Part shown: one piece after another, positions 23,682-32,998 of the stretch
How positions within the stretch are numbered: position 1 is the first letter of the stretch
How the letters are laid out: every line of letters begins with the position of its first letter
Source of the DNA: G963666705 sp963666705
GTDB lineage: Bacteria; Pseudomonadota; Alphaproteobacteria; CADEGL01
Assembly (NCBI GenBank): GCA_963666705.2
Contig: CAXXKO010000024.1
Span: 124,001 to 188,000, forward strand
Length of the DNA: 64,000 nucleotides
Reading direction: 5' to 3'
Program-made: the position numbers and the translations under genes
Notes under the pieces: model-generated
Database searches by the model: none
What the model was told of the DNA's origin: nothing
What the model saw: only the letters and a program-made list of their open reading frames with translations

Positions 23682-23839
23682 TGTCCCAGCGGGCTGCCGA
23701 AGGGCGGCTCGCATCGGGCTTTGTGACGCGCTTCCCCGTTTTGAGTGAAGACGGAGGCGCAATTTCCAACGATGCTTGCCTCGCAAAGTTCCACGTGGAG
23801 CGGGACAACGCATCGGAGAGATCGACCCTTGGCGTCGAA

Positions 23840-25036
23840 TCAATCCGGCGCGGCGCCCACCTCGTTCCGTGGCGTCGCGGTGCCATCGCGCGGTGGCCCG
23901 ACCACGCGGTCGAGCAGATAATTCGCGATGCGATGAACCAGCCGCTCTTGCAGCGAGTAGCGGCCAGGGCGCGCGATTCCCGCCTTCAGCCCCGTGTGAA
24001 CCCGGGGGAAAGTCCGTAAGTCCTCGTCGATGACCTGGGCGTACTTGCGATAGTAATCGGGCCCGACGGTGGATTGGAAATCCGGAAGGGCGATCGTGTC
24101 CTTCGGAAACGTCCAACTCTCGATCACGCGCATCCTTTCCGGTCCTTCGGGGAAATACTGGCGGAATTTCATATAGGACGGGGTGAGAATGAGGTGCAGG
24201 TTTGGTTGCACCCAGAGGTGGTAAGCCGTCTTTCGCTGGTCGTCCGTCAAGGATTCGATCGGGGGAAGGACGTCATAGGTGACCCAGCTTTCTCGGCTGT
24301 ACATCGCTTCCCACGGCCCCTTCGGCATCTCGAATTCCCATAGCTGAAACTGGGAGGAATCCATTTGGCTCCCGTGAACGGTCGGCGAGTGATAGGGCTC
24401 GAACCCGTTCTCCAGCCATAGCTTCCAGTTGAAGTCGCCCTGGTAGATGTCCCGATGGGTGAATTGCATGGTCTCGAGCGCGTAGTTTTTCAGGAATGTC
24501 GGCAGGTCGCCCAGCCATTCGGTCACCGGCGGTGCGGATGCGTTGTACGTCACGAAAACGAACCCGCCCCACCTGCCCACGCGTATGGGGTCCAGTGCGT
24601 TGTTGGTTTTCTCGAAACCCTCCACGCCGTCCATCGGCGCCGGTTTGCCCGGGGTGCCGACGAGCTCTCCGTTCAGGGAATAAGTCCAGCCGTGATAGGG
24701 ACACGCGAAGGCGCGGCGATGCCCGAGTCCCTCCTCGACGACGGTCGCCCCGCGATGGCGACACACGGCCGAGAAGGCGCGTATTTCCCCGTCGTCGTTT
24801 CTCGCCACGATCAAGGGACGGCCGACGAGATTGAAGCACAAGTAGTCGCCGGCCCTGGCGACCTGCTCCTCGCGGCAGATGGCTATCCACTCGGCGTTGG
24901 CGCCGTGGAATATGGCGTCCATCTCGCGCTCATGCCAATCGGGAGAGATATAGCACCACCACGGAAGCCCGGACGCCTGGTTGAGCGGGCGTCGCGTTTC
25001 GACGTAGTGCTCAGGCGAGAACAGGTCCTCGATCAT
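23840..25036 (-). CDS. Rieske non-heme iron oxygenase, alpha subunit
   Basis: 398 residues. The N-terminal Rieske [2Fe-2S] domain has C92-H94 in CRHRGATVV and C112-H115 in CPYHGW. The catalytic mononuclear-iron ligands H216 and H221 lie in NGFEPYHSPTVHG; the carboxylate ligand is expected in the C-terminal third. The enzyme needs an electron-transfer partner; no ordinary ferredoxin reductase is adjacent. Upstream on the same strand, 55 bp away, is an FrhB-type flavo-iron-sulfur protein that could play that part. ATG 25036 is chosen because MIEDLFSPEHY fits the family start. Substrate unknown. Confidence 0.9.
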   Translation of the reverse strand: MIEDLFSPEHYVETRRPLNQASGLPWWCYISPDWHEREMDAIFHGANAEWIAICREEQVARAGDYLCFNLVGRPLIVARNDDGEIRAFSAVCRHRGATVVEEGLGHRRAFACPYHGWTYSLNGELVGTPGKPAPMDGVEGFEKTNNALDPIRVGRWGGFVFVTYNASAPPVTEWLGDLPTFLKNYALETMQFTHRDIYQGDFNWKLWLENGFEPYHSPTVHGSQMDSSQFQLWEFEMPKGPWEAMYSRESWVTYDVLPPIESLTDDQRKTAYHLWVQPNLHLILTPSYMKFRQYFPEGPERMRVIESWTFPKDTIALPDFQSTVGPDYYRKYAQVIDEDLRTFPRVHTGLKAGIARPGRYSLQERLVHRIANYLLDRVVGPPRDGTATPRNEVGAAPD

Positions 25037-25091
25037 CGCGCTCCCCGACGAGCCCCGCCGCCAATTCCGCGGTGAAGGTTGAAACACCGCC

Positions 25092-26591
25092 TCAACCCCA
25101 ATCGCTCCCGCGTCCCTCGGATGCGCTCCATTCCGTCGTGGTGGGACGAGCGTCGCCCCGGTAGACCGCATTCGGCGTGAGCAGCGTTTCCTTGCCCGCC
25201 CCCTTTCGAAGCCGACTCAGGGTGCCGACCAAGTTCCGGCTGTGAAATACAAGACCTCTCTTCAGCGCGGATCGCCAGACCGCTAGCTTTCGATAGCGCG
25301 GGATCGGCGCCCCCATCAGGACCATGGCCGTCAGCCGAGCCAGCAACGATGCCCGGCGGTTGACCTGATAGCGGGCCGCCACGCGCAACTCCTCGAGCGT
25401 GTAGTGTTTCAGGTAGAGCACGCCCGCCTTCTCCGCGTCCAGCAGCAGGGCCGCGCCCTTCCCGGTCCGGGCGAAATTTCCCCCCCAGCCATCGCGGAAC
25501 TCCTCTCTCGGTGCCTCGGGCACCCAGGGGTCGGCAATAACCACATCGGCGCCCAGACCGACCGAATCCGCGCAAATCTTGCAGCGAAACTGCAACGAAT
25601 AGCCCTCGGGTCCCTCCCAGGTTTCCTTGTAGGTTTGCGCGAAGACCCGACCGTCCTTGGTTTCGACCGTCATCATTCCCGGCCAGCCATGGCCACGATA
25701 GCGAAATAGCGCGAGCTCGCTCTCGGTCACGCCGTGGCGCGCAAGGATACGCTGCGAAACCCCGAGGCTCGATACGCCGCCGCACAAGAACGAGAGCATA
25801 TAGGGGACCTGATTGGCCACACGGGAGTCGAACTTGGCCAAGTTCCGCATGGCGGCGATGTCGCACGGCTTTCCGATGACGGCGAACCGGGTGCCCCCGT
25901 CGAGCAACTCCAACACCCGTTGCAGCGGCGCCACGGGTCCGTAGCGCGAGCCGGCTGCCCTGATGACCTCGTCGCGGGTCGTGCTGATTTTGGCGACCGT
26001 GCGCATGGGCGCCTCGCGCGAGGCCGTGACATGGGCGATTCCGTCCACGCGCCCCGTCTCGAGCATGAAGATGCCGAGCGCGGTGAGCGTGCCGCCGGCG
26101 GAACCGATGAAGCGTATCGATTCGTCGGTGGCATAACCGTTCGAGATATGGGTCATCGGGCCGAACACCGCATCATGCGCCACGAATCGGTCGGCATGGC
26201 CCGTACGGGTCCCGTCGATGCTCACACCTGGACAAACTTGCAAGATGCGCTCGGTCGCGGGTGTGCTCACCGGCCCCAGGACACGCGGCCGCATCAATCC
26301 ATCGGGCGAGATCGCCATCTGGATGGTCTCTGTGCCAGCGATGGATTCGCAAATGCCGCAACCGATGCAAAGTCCGTTCGCGACGATCTCATCGACCGAT
26401 CGGCACCGCTTCACGGGCGAGAAGCGCCACGGAATGCCTTTGCTATGCGCGGTAACCCCGTTCAAACGAGATTCCCCAGATGCCTGCCCCCAGTCGTCCA
26501 CGATGGTAGCACGAAGAGCGCTCGCGCCAAAATTCCGTCGTGAATCGGCGCGGTTGGCCGGGACACGGCCAAATTCCGTCCACAGCAACAC
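25092..26591 (-). CDS. FrhB/FdhB-type coenzyme F420 hydrogenase/dehydrogenase beta-subunit family protein
   Basis: Up to 499 residues. The N-terminus holds a ferredoxin-like CxxCxxC cluster (C75, C78, C81) with a fourth cysteine C120 in QVCPG, followed by the FrhB_FdhB_N and C regions: GYATDESIRFIGSAGGTLTALGIFML, IGKPCDIAAMRNL, LSFLCGGVSS and QFRCKICADSVGLGADVVIADPW. Members are flavin plus [4Fe-4S] proteins that pass electrons from F420H2 or similar donors. The GTG at 26591 lacks a Shine-Dalgarno; a GTG at 26501 is a good alternative, so the first ~60 residues are uncertain. It precedes the Rieske gene in one operon. Confidence 0.82.
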   Translation of the reverse strand: MLLWTEFGRVPANRADSRRNFGASALRATIVDDWGQASGESRLNGVTAHSKGIPWRFSPVKRCRSVDEIVANGLCIGCGICESIAGTETIQMAISPDGLMRPRVLGPVSTPATERILQVCPGVSIDGTRTGHADRFVAHDAVFGPMTHISNGYATDESIRFIGSAGGTLTALGIFMLETGRVDGIAHVTASREAPMRTVAKISTTRDEVIRAAGSRYGPVAPLQRVLELLDGGTRFAVIGKPCDIAAMRNLAKFDSRVANQVPYMLSFLCGGVSSLGVSQRILARHGVTESELALFRYRGHGWPGMMTVETKDGRVFAQTYKETWEGPEGYSLQFRCKICADSVGLGADVVIADPWVPEAPREEFRDGWGGNFARTGKGAALLLDAEKAGVLYLKHYTLEELRVAARYQVNRRASLLARLTAMVLMGAPIPRYRKLAVWRSALKRGLVFHSRNLVGTLSRLRKGAGKETLLTPNAVYRGDARPTTTEWSASEGRGSDWG

Positions 26592-26845
26592 GCTTGCTTA
26601 TGGTAGTATGCGAAACCAGCTCGGATCGGGGATGAGCTCATTCCCCGGCTCGGCGATAAGAGGGCGACCGGGAACTCGACGTCTCGAGTTCGATCGTGCT
26701 CGGAATAAGGCATGCGATGATCGTTGCGGGAGGGCGTGTTTCGCGGAGGCTGGGATCGGGTGCGACAAACGCGCCCATCGGGCGACGGTGCGTAGCCGCG
26801 TCGAAGAATCGGCAAACTTCAATCTTCGTTCAAGGGAGGAAGGCA

Positions 26846-27712
26846 ATGAGTAGAATTGGAAAAGTTACAAGGGCATTGCTCGGCGCTTGCGCGCTGGCCG
26901 CCGTGGCCTTGACCGGCTTGACGGTCGCCGCGAGCGCGGAGACCACGCTCGAGCGCATCAAGAGCGACGGTTTCATCCGCGTCGGCTTCGCGAACGAAGC
27001 GCCCTTCGGCTTCGCCACGAAGTCCGGAACGCTCAGCGGCGAGGCCCCTGAGTTGGCCAAGCTGGTGCTGAGCAAGCTCGGCGACATCGAAATGGTTGGC
27101 GTGCTCACCGAGTTCGGCTCGCTCATCCCGGGCCTGCTCGCCGGGCGCTTCGACATGATCGCGGCCGGCATGTTCATCCTGCCCAAGCGGTGCGCGCAGA
27201 TCCTGTTCTCCAATCCGACCATCGGCCTCGGCCAGGGTTTCGTAGTCAGGGCCGGCAACCCCAAGAATCTGCACAGCTTTACCGACATCGCCGAAAATTC
27301 CGACGCCATGCTCGTGGTGGTCGCGGGCGGCGTCGAACGCGACTATGCGCGCGACGCGGGAATTCCGGACGACCAGGTGATCGTATTGCCCGACTTCCCC
27401 ACCGCGACGGCCGCGATCCAGACCGAGCGGGGCGACGCGCTGGCCCTGACCGGACTCTCGGTCCAGAACGTCGTCGATACCGCGAACGATCCCAACCTCG
27501 AACGCGCCGACCCCTACGTGGATCTATTCGGGCGCGGCTTTTCCGGCTTCGGCTTCCGCAAGGACGACGCGGATCTGCGGGACTTGTTCAACCAGGAGAT
27601 GGCCGGCTTCGTCGGCACCCAGGCACATCTCGATTTGATCGGCCCGCTCGGGTTCGGCGTTGGTGAGATGCCCGGCGACGTGACGGCCGAGGAGCTCTGC
27701 GCGGGCGAGTAG
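26846..27712 (+). CDS. ehuB: Ectoine/hydroxyectoine-type ABC transporter substrate-binding protein
   Basis: 288 residues with a signal peptide (MSRIGKVTRALLGACALAAVALTGLTVAASA). The mature family-3 solute-binding fold shows GFIRVGFANEAPFGFATKSG, GEAPELAKLVL, GVLTEFGSLIPGLLAGRFDMIAAGMFI and the ending GDVTAEELCAGE, closely following EhuB proteins. The periplasmic receptor delivers a zwitterionic cyclic amidine or amino acid to the two permeases behind it. SD AAGGGAGGAAGG precedes the ATG. A long hairpin follows the stop (27749-27792), as often seen after receptor genes. Confidence 0.85.
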   Translation: MSRIGKVTRALLGACALAAVALTGLTVAASAETTLERIKSDGFIRVGFANEAPFGFATKSGTLSGEAPELAKLVLSKLGDIEMVGVLTEFGSLIPGLLAGRFDMIAAGMFILPKRCAQILFSNPTIGLGQGFVVRAGNPKNLHSFTDIAENSDAMLVVVAGGVERDYARDAGIPDDQVIVLPDFPTATAAIQTERGDALALTGLSVQNVVDTANDPNLERADPYVDLFGRGFSGFGFRKDDADLRDLFNQEMAGFVGTQAHLDLIGPLGFGVGEMPGDVTAEELCAGE

Positions 27713-27748
27713 GAGTCCGCGCCGTTCCCAGCACCGTCGGCGAGCCGG

Positions 27749-27792
27749 CGAAGGGCGGGCCGCAGCGGTCTCCGATGCGGCCCGTCGCTTCG
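27749..27792 (+). other. Stem-loop between receptor and permease genes
   Basis: Inverted repeat CGAAGG..GGGCCGC / GCGGCCC..CGCTTCG with a 13-base loop and a few mismatches, in the 202-bp gap between ehuB and the first permease. Such hairpins commonly protect receptor mRNA or weaken downstream expression. There is no T-run. Confidence 0.5.
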
Positions 27793-27914
27793 TCACGGTG
27801 CGTGCCCGGCCTGCCCGCCGGACACGGCAACGCCGCCCGAGGCGTGGGCGCGCGGCGGCCGCTTGTCCGCCCGCCGTCCTACCCGTCCGGCCCACTTGAC
27901 CGAAAGGGCGGGTG

Positions 27915-28586
27915 ATGGATCGTGACATCAGTTTCCTCGAGTTCTTCCCACCGTTGCTCGAGGCCTCGGTCGTCACCGTGGAGATCACCCTCCTCGCCGC
28001 CGTCCTCGGGCTCACGCTCGCCCTGACCGCGGGCTTGGGCCGGCTGTCGCGCATCTGGATCGTCCGTGCCGCCGCGCGGACCTATGTGGAGTTCTTCCGC
28101 GGCACCTCGGCCCTGGTTCAGCTGTTTTGGCTGTTCTTCGTCCTGCCCCACTTCGGCATCTATCTCGAGGCGATCACGGTCGGCATTGTCGGTCTGGGGC
28201 TGAACGTTGGCGCCTATGGCGCGGAGGTCGTGCGCGGGTCCATCCTGGCGGTCGACAAGGGGCAATTCGAAGCCGCGACCTCCCTCAACATGACGCGCAT
28301 GCAAAGCATGCGCCGCGTCATCCTGCCCCAAGCCTTCGTTGCGATGATGCCGCCCTTCGGCAACCTGTTCATCGAGCTGTTGAAGTCGACGGCTCTCGTC
28401 TCGCTGATCACCATCACCGACCTGACCTTCCGGGGCGCGCAACTGAACGTCCTCACCCTGCGGTCGACGGAAATCTTCGGCATCGTGATCAACATCTACT
28501 TCCTCATGGCGCTCGTGATCATCTTCTTCATGCGCAGCGTCGAACGGCGCCTGGGCGCCCATATCGGACGGGTCGAGGTGCGCTGA
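27915..28586 (+). CDS. ehuC: Polar amino acid/ectoine ABC transporter permease (EhuC-like)
   Basis: 223 residues from ATG 27915 (a GTG directly before it is an alternative). Hydrophobic HisM/GlnP-type permease with several membrane helices, the YVEFFRGTSALVQLFWLFFVLP segment and the EAA loop NVGAYGAEVVRGSILAVDKGQFEAATSLNM that contacts the ATPase. The stop overlaps the next permease (TGATG at 28584-28588), so the two are coupled. Confidence 0.85.
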   Translation: MDRDISFLEFFPPLLEASVVTVEITLLAAVLGLTLALTAGLGRLSRIWIVRAAARTYVEFFRGTSALVQLFWLFFVLPHFGIYLEAITVGIVGLGLNVGAYGAEVVRGSILAVDKGQFEAATSLNMTRMQSMRRVILPQAFVAMMPPFGNLFIELLKSTALVSLITITDLTFRGAQLNVLTLRSTEIFGIVINIYFLMALVIIFFMRSVERRLGAHIGRVEVR

Positions 28587-29245
28587 TGCTGTGGGAGTGG
28601 GGGTTCGTCTGGGAGATTCTGCCCGTCCTCGCCGGCGTCTCGGTGATCACCGTCGAAGTGACGGCCCTCGGCTTCCTGATCGCCGCCGTGCTCGGCCTCG
28701 TGCTCGCGCTCGCCCGGCGCTCCCGGTGGCGCGCGCTCTCGCTGCCGGTCGCGGGGTTCGTCGAGTACGTGCGCAGCACGCCGCTCCTGATCCAGGTCTA
28801 CCTGATGTATTTCGGGCTGCTGCCGGCCCTCGGGCTCAGACCCTCGCCGATGTTCGCGGGCATCGTCGCCATCGGTATCCACTTCAGCACCTATGCCTCG
28901 GAGGTATACCGCGCTGGCCTGGAAGGCGTGCCGAAGGGGCAGTGGGAGGCCGCGACCGCTCTCAACTTCAGCGCCTACCGGAAAATGCGCAGCGTCGTCC
29001 TGCCGCAGGCGATTCCGCCGGTCGTGCCGGCGCTCGGCAACTATCTGATCGCCATGTTCAAGGACACGCCGCTGTTGTCCGCGATCGGCGTGCTCGAGCT
29101 GTTGCTCACGGCCAAGAACATCGGCTCCTACACCTTCCGCTACATCGAGCCGATGACCCTCGTCGGCGTCTTCTTCCTGGTCTTCAGCCTGATCGCGGCG
29201 GTCGGCGTCAGGTGGGTGGAGCGCCGGCTCTCACTGACGAAGTGA
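28586..29245 (+). CDS. ehuD: Polar amino acid/ectoine ABC transporter permease (EhuD-like)
   Basis: 219 residues. The second half of the permease pair, with VEYVRSTPLLIQVYLMYFGLLPALG and the EAA loop FSTYASEVYRAGLEGVPKGQWEAATALNF. Its stop is 12 bp from the convergent stop of the M24 gene. No ATPase gene follows, although ehuA normally belongs to this set; the nearest ATPase is at 36833. Confidence 0.85.
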   Translation: MLWEWGFVWEILPVLAGVSVITVEVTALGFLIAAVLGLVLALARRSRWRALSLPVAGFVEYVRSTPLLIQVYLMYFGLLPALGLRPSPMFAGIVAIGIHFSTYASEVYRAGLEGVPKGQWEAATALNFSAYRKMRSVVLPQAIPPVVPALGNYLIAMFKDTPLLSAIGVLELLLTAKNIGSYTFRYIEPMTLVGVFFLVFSLIAAVGVRWVERRLSLTK

Positions 29246-29257
29246 TGCCCGCGGGGC

Positions 29258-30412
29258 CTATGTGTTCACCACCAGCTCGCGCGGCGCGTGGCAGACGGCG
29301 TCGCAGCCATCCTCCGTCACCACCACCGTCTCGGCCAGCGACATGGCCTCGCCCGAGGTGTCGTCGTAGACCACCATGATCAGGAAGAACACCATGTTGG
29401 GGGCTAGCACCTGTGGATTGCCCATATAGATCATGGGCTCGTCCATCCATGTCGGCGGATAGCTCACGCCCATGGTGTATCCGCTGGCATTCATGATGGT
29501 GTCGGCGAACCCCCGCTCGGTCATGGCCCGGGCGTGGGCGTCGTAGATCTGGCCCACGGTGTTCCCCGGTTTCGTGGTCTCCCCACAGGCGTCGAGCGCG
29601 GCGACGCAGGCCGCGAACATCTCGGTCTGCCGGGGCGTCGGCTTTCCGGTCAACACCATGTGCATGAGCCCGGTATGGTAGTGGCGGTAGGAGGCCCCGT
29701 ACTCCCACGTCGCCTGGTCGTTCTCGCCGATGGTCCCGAGACCCGCATGGTAGCGCCCGAGCATGGCTGCCTCTCCGGCACCGACGACCCAGCGATTGGC
29801 CGTCGGATCGCCCCCGCCGCGCATCATCGTGCTCAGCATCTCGCCATAGACGGCGCTCACCGAGGCGCCCGCCACGCTCGATCGGATGCAGACGTCCCGT
29901 GCCTCGTCGCATAACTGACCGGAGCGGCGGACATACTCGATCTCCGCCGGGCTCTTCACCAGCCGCAACAGGCGCACCAGGTCCGAGGCGTCGACGAGGG
30001 TGCAAAACCCGTCCATCGCCGCATTCACCATGAGAGCCCTCTCCCCCGTCAGGCCGAAGGCGGCGTATTCGATGCCGAGGCGCTTGCCGCGGCAGCCGTA
30101 GCTTTCCAGCATGTCGCGCAGCTCGTCGGCCGGCGTGGCCCCGGCGCGGTCGCGCCAGATGCGGACGTCTTCCAGGACGGAGGTAAATGCCGACTGCCGC
30201 TTGTCCGGGAGCCGGGTGAGAAGGGCGAGCGAGCCGTCCGCGCCCAGGTACATGCCCTGGAAGAGGACGAAGCCCTCGGTGTCGTAGCCGGTCAGATAGA
30301 ACATGCTCTCCTGGCGGAACAACAGAATCCCGTCCAGGCCCAGCTCGGCAAGCCGCTCGCAGGCACGCTGGCGGCGCTCGGCAAGCTCCGCGCGGGTGAA
30401 ATGCAGTGCCAT
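29258..30412 (-). CDS. M24 family creatinase/ectoine-hydrolase-like enzyme (DoeA-type) A
   Basis: 384 residues with the pita-bread fold of M24 enzymes, but the metal ligands of aminopeptidase P are altered. The first Asp ligand position is E237 (ATWEYGASYRHYHTG) and the second Asp is missing. The GH motif is GYTMGVSYPPTW. Creatinases and the ectoine hydrolases DoeA/EutD also dispense with metal, and DoeA is described as using a glutamate here. The position next to ehuBCD makes it the best candidate for opening an ectoine-type ring. SD GGGAGG precedes the ATG. It is divergent from the PhyH gene; 226 bp between the starts probably hold both promoters. Confidence 0.8.
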   Translation of the reverse strand: MALHFTRAELAERRQRACERLAELGLDGILLFRQESMFYLTGYDTEGFVLFQGMYLGADGSLALLTRLPDKRQSAFTSVLEDVRIWRDRAGATPADELRDMLESYGCRGKRLGIEYAAFGLTGERALMVNAAMDGFCTLVDASDLVRLLRLVKSPAEIEYVRRSGQLCDEARDVCIRSSVAGASVSAVYGEMLSTMMRGGGDPTANRWVVGAGEAAMLGRYHAGLGTIGENDQATWEYGASYRHYHTGLMHMVLTGKPTPRQTEMFAACVAALDACGETTKPGNTVGQIYDAHARAMTERGFADTIMNASGYTMGVSYPPTWMDEPMIYMGNPQVLAPNMVFFLIMVVYDDTSGEAMSLAETVVVTEDGCDAVCHAPRELVVNT

Positions 30413-30638
30413 CGGAGTCCTCCCGTTCCTCGGTCCCTATGGTCCGGCGCGTCCCGCCAGTCCGATCGGAGCATAAGTGAGCGGCGGGGGCCTGACAAAG
30501 GATTCCCCATCGCGGTGACCGTCCCCGCTATCGAATTCGACCGGTGCCGTGTTGGCCGCTTTGCACCCCCGGCCGGCGTCCATTCATGCTACCATGGCCG
30601 GCAATCGAGCGGTGCGGCGTCGACGGGAGGTCAATGTC

Positions 30639-31475
30639 ATGGTCGAGCAATCGGAGAGGCGTCCGCGGACGCTGACGCCGGCCCAGGTGACGCAGTTTCG
30701 AGCCGAGGGCTATCTGATCGGGCTGCCGGCCATCCCGGCCGCCCAAGCCGCGGAATGTTGCGCCCGATTCGAGGCCGTGGACCCGGCACGCCTCGACGCG
30801 TTCGACCATCCCTGGCACGCCCAGGTGCACCTGTTGTTCACCTGGGCGGATGAGATCGTCCGGCATCCAGCCATCCTCGATACCATGGAAGACCTGCTGG
30901 GGCCCGACCTCTTGGTCGAAAGCGCGGATCTCTTCGTCAAGGAGCCACGGTCGGAAAGCTTCATCACGTTTCACCAGGATTCCTATTACTGGGACATCGA
31001 GCCCCACGACATCGCGACGGCCTGGATTGCCCTCAGCGAAGCGACGCCTGCGAACGGCTGCATGCGCTATGGCGCCCGCACCCACCTCCATCAAAAACAA
31101 CCCCACGAAGAGATGCCGGCACCGCGCAACGCCCTGAGCCGCGGTCAGGCGATGAAGCTGACGGACGAGACGCCCATCGTGGATGCCGCTCTCGAGCCGG
31201 GTCAGATGTCCATCCATCACTGCCTGCTTGCCCATGCGTCGGGACCGAACCAGACCGACCGCTCCCGTCTCGGGCTCGCGATCCGCTACGTCCCCCCGTA
31301 CGTGAGGGTCGCGAGCGGGCCGCCGATGACGGCAACGCTGGTGCGTGGCGAGGACCGGTACGGCCATTTCGCACCCGCCCTGCCCAGACCGAAGCGCGAT
31401 ATGGACGCGGCCGCGATCGCGGCGCAAAGGAAGGCGCTCGCGCCGCACGCGGCCAGCAATTTCGCCACCACCTGA
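30639..31475 (+). CDS. Phytanoyl-CoA dioxygenase (PhyH) family Fe(II)/2-oxoglutarate enzyme
   Basis: 278 residues. The iron-binding HxD is in FHQDSYYW, the distal histidine in IHHCLLAHAS, and the 2-oxoglutarate arginine in RLGLAIRYVPP. The ectoine hydroxylase EctD belongs to the same superfamily, but its signature around the HxD is not matched here, so this is a different hydroxylase. The ATG at 30639 has a GGGAGG SD. First gene of a long plus-strand catabolic operon running to 42435. Confidence 0.87.
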   Translation: MVEQSERRPRTLTPAQVTQFRAEGYLIGLPAIPAAQAAECCARFEAVDPARLDAFDHPWHAQVHLLFTWADEIVRHPAILDTMEDLLGPDLLVESADLFVKEPRSESFITFHQDSYYWDIEPHDIATAWIALSEATPANGCMRYGARTHLHQKQPHEEMPAPRNALSRGQAMKLTDETPIVDAALEPGQMSIHHCLLAHASGPNQTDRSRLGLAIRYVPPYVRVASGPPMTATLVRGEDRYGHFAPALPRPKRDMDAAAIAAQRKALAPHAASNFATT

Positions 31476-31513
31476 GGCCCCGACCGGCGCAAGAGGGCGA
31501 GAAGGAGCGGGAC

Positions 31514-32998
31514 ATGGGCTGGCGCGTGGCGATCGGCGGCATCTGGCACGAGACCAACACCTTCGCGGCCGGGCGCACCGAGCTCGTGCATTTCCGCGAT
31601 TATCAATATGCGCTGGGCGAGGAAATCCTGGACCGCTACCCGGAGACGGGGACCGAACTCGGCGGCATGATCTCGGGGGGCCGCGCGCTCGGCTTCGAGC
31701 TCGTGCCCACGGTCTACGCGGGGGCGGTGCCCTCCGCGACCATCTCGGCGGCGGCGTTCGGTCATGTCCGGGAAGAGCTGGTGGCCCGGTTGCGCGCCGC
31801 CGGCCCGCTCGACGGGCTCCTCCTGGTGCTCCACGGCGCGGCCGTGGCGGAGGACGCGGAAGACGCCGATGCGGCCGTGCTCGCGGCTGCAAGGGCCACG
31901 CTCGGACCGGGGGTCCCCATTGTCGCGACCTTCGACTACCACGCCAACATCGGCCCCGAGATGGTGGCCCAGGCCACGGTCCTGATCGGCTACGACACCT
32001 TTCCCCACATCGACATGGCGGCGCGGGGGGCCGAGGCGGCGCATGTGCTCGCACGGCTCATGAAGGGTGGTCCGTGGCCGGCCGGCGCGCTCCGCAAGGT
32101 GCCGGTCCTGACCCCGCCCCAGGTCCAGGCGACGGGTGATGCGCCCATGAAGGAGATCTTCGCCGCCCTGCACCGGATCGAGGCCGATCCCTGCATCCTG
32201 TGCGGCTCGGTCGCCATGGGCTTCCCCTACGCCGACGTGGGCCAACTCGGCGCCTCGGTCCTGGTCTACGGCGAGGATGACGGGGCGGCGGCGGCCGCCG
32301 CCGACGATCTCGCCGGGCGCATCTGGGCGGCGCGGGACGCCTTCCGGCCGGTCCTCGTGCCGGTGGAGGAGGGGGTCCGCCAGGCGATGGCGGCGGCCGA
32401 CGGGCCGAGCGTCATCGTCGATGCGGCCGACAATGTGGGCGGCGGCGCCGCCGGCGACGGCACGGTCGTCCTGGACGCGCTCCTGCGCCTGGGGGCGGAG
32501 GGCGCGGTGGTGGTTATGGCGGACGCGCAGGCGGTCCGGGCCGCCGAGGCCGCCGGCGAGGGCGGCGTCTTCGAGGCCCCGGTGGGCGGCAGGACCGACG
32601 ACCTGCACGGCCCTCCCGTCACGGTGCGCGGGCGGATCCGGCTGCTGACCGACGGGCGCTACCGCCATACCGGTTCCTACATGACCGGTTACGAGACGGT
32701 CATGGGCCGCACGGCGGTGATCGAGGCGGGCGGGGTCCGGGTCGTGCTCACCAGCCTGCGGACCATGCCCTTCGATGCCGAGCAGATCCGCTGCCTGGGC
32801 CTGGAGCCGGCCGCCCAGCGCATCATCGTGGTCAAGTCCGCCATCGCCTGGCGCGCGGCATATGGCGACGTGGCCCGGCGCGCCATCTTCGTGGACACCC
32901 CAGGCGTGGGGGCTTCGAACCTGGAGCGATTCGACTACCGGCGCCGGCCCCGGCCGCTCTGGCCGCTCGACCCCGACGCCCGGCTCGAGACGGGCTGA
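31514..32998 (+). CDS. M81 family metallopeptidase (MlrC/microcystinase C-like)
   Basis: 494 residues, full length for the family. N-terminal domain (DUF1485) with GGIWHETNTFAAGRT, LDGLLLVLHGAAVAEDAEDADA, ATFDYHANIG and GYDTFPHIDM; C-terminal MlrC domain with VIVDAADNVGGGAAGDGTVVLDAL, MADAQAVRAAEAAG and VKSAIAWRAAYGDVA. MlrC finishes microcystin breakdown by cleaving linear peptides; other members act on unknown amides. Here it sits between a dioxygenase and an M24 hydrolase, which suggests action on a small amide rather than on cyanotoxin. The 196 bp after it contain no supported gene. Confidence 0.9.
   Translation: MGWRVAIGGIWHETNTFAAGRTELVHFRDYQYALGEEILDRYPETGTELGGMISGGRALGFELVPTVYAGAVPSATISAAAFGHVREELVARLRAAGPLDGLLLVLHGAAVAEDAEDADAAVLAAARATLGPGVPIVATFDYHANIGPEMVAQATVLIGYDTFPHIDMAARGAEAAHVLARLMKGGPWPAGALRKVPVLTPPQVQATGDAPMKEIFAALHRIEADPCILCGSVAMGFPYADVGQLGASVLVYGEDDGAAAAAADDLAGRIWAARDAFRPVLVPVEEGVRQAMAAADGPSVIVDAADNVGGGAAGDGTVVLDALLRLGAEGAVVVMADAQAVRAAEAAGEGGVFEAPVGGRTDDLHGPPVTVRGRIRLLTDGRYRHTGSYMTGYETVMGRTAVIEAGGVRVVLTSLRTMPFDAEQIRCLGLEPAAQRIIVVKSAIAWRAAYGDVARRAIFVDTPGVGASNLERFDYRRRPRPLWPLDPDARLETG

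Noticed and set aside
30639..31475. Ectoine hydroxylase EctD
   Set aside because: PhyH fold is right, but the EctD-specific signature around the HxD motif is absent and no ectABC genes are present.
30528..32054. 508-codon minus-strand frame opposite PhyH and M81 genes
   Set aside because: Arg/Pro-rich antisense translation with no ribosome site or family similarity.
31514..32998. Evidence of microcystin degradation (mlr cluster)
   Set aside because: Only an MlrC-family protein is present, without MlrA, MlrB or MlrD; the family is broad.
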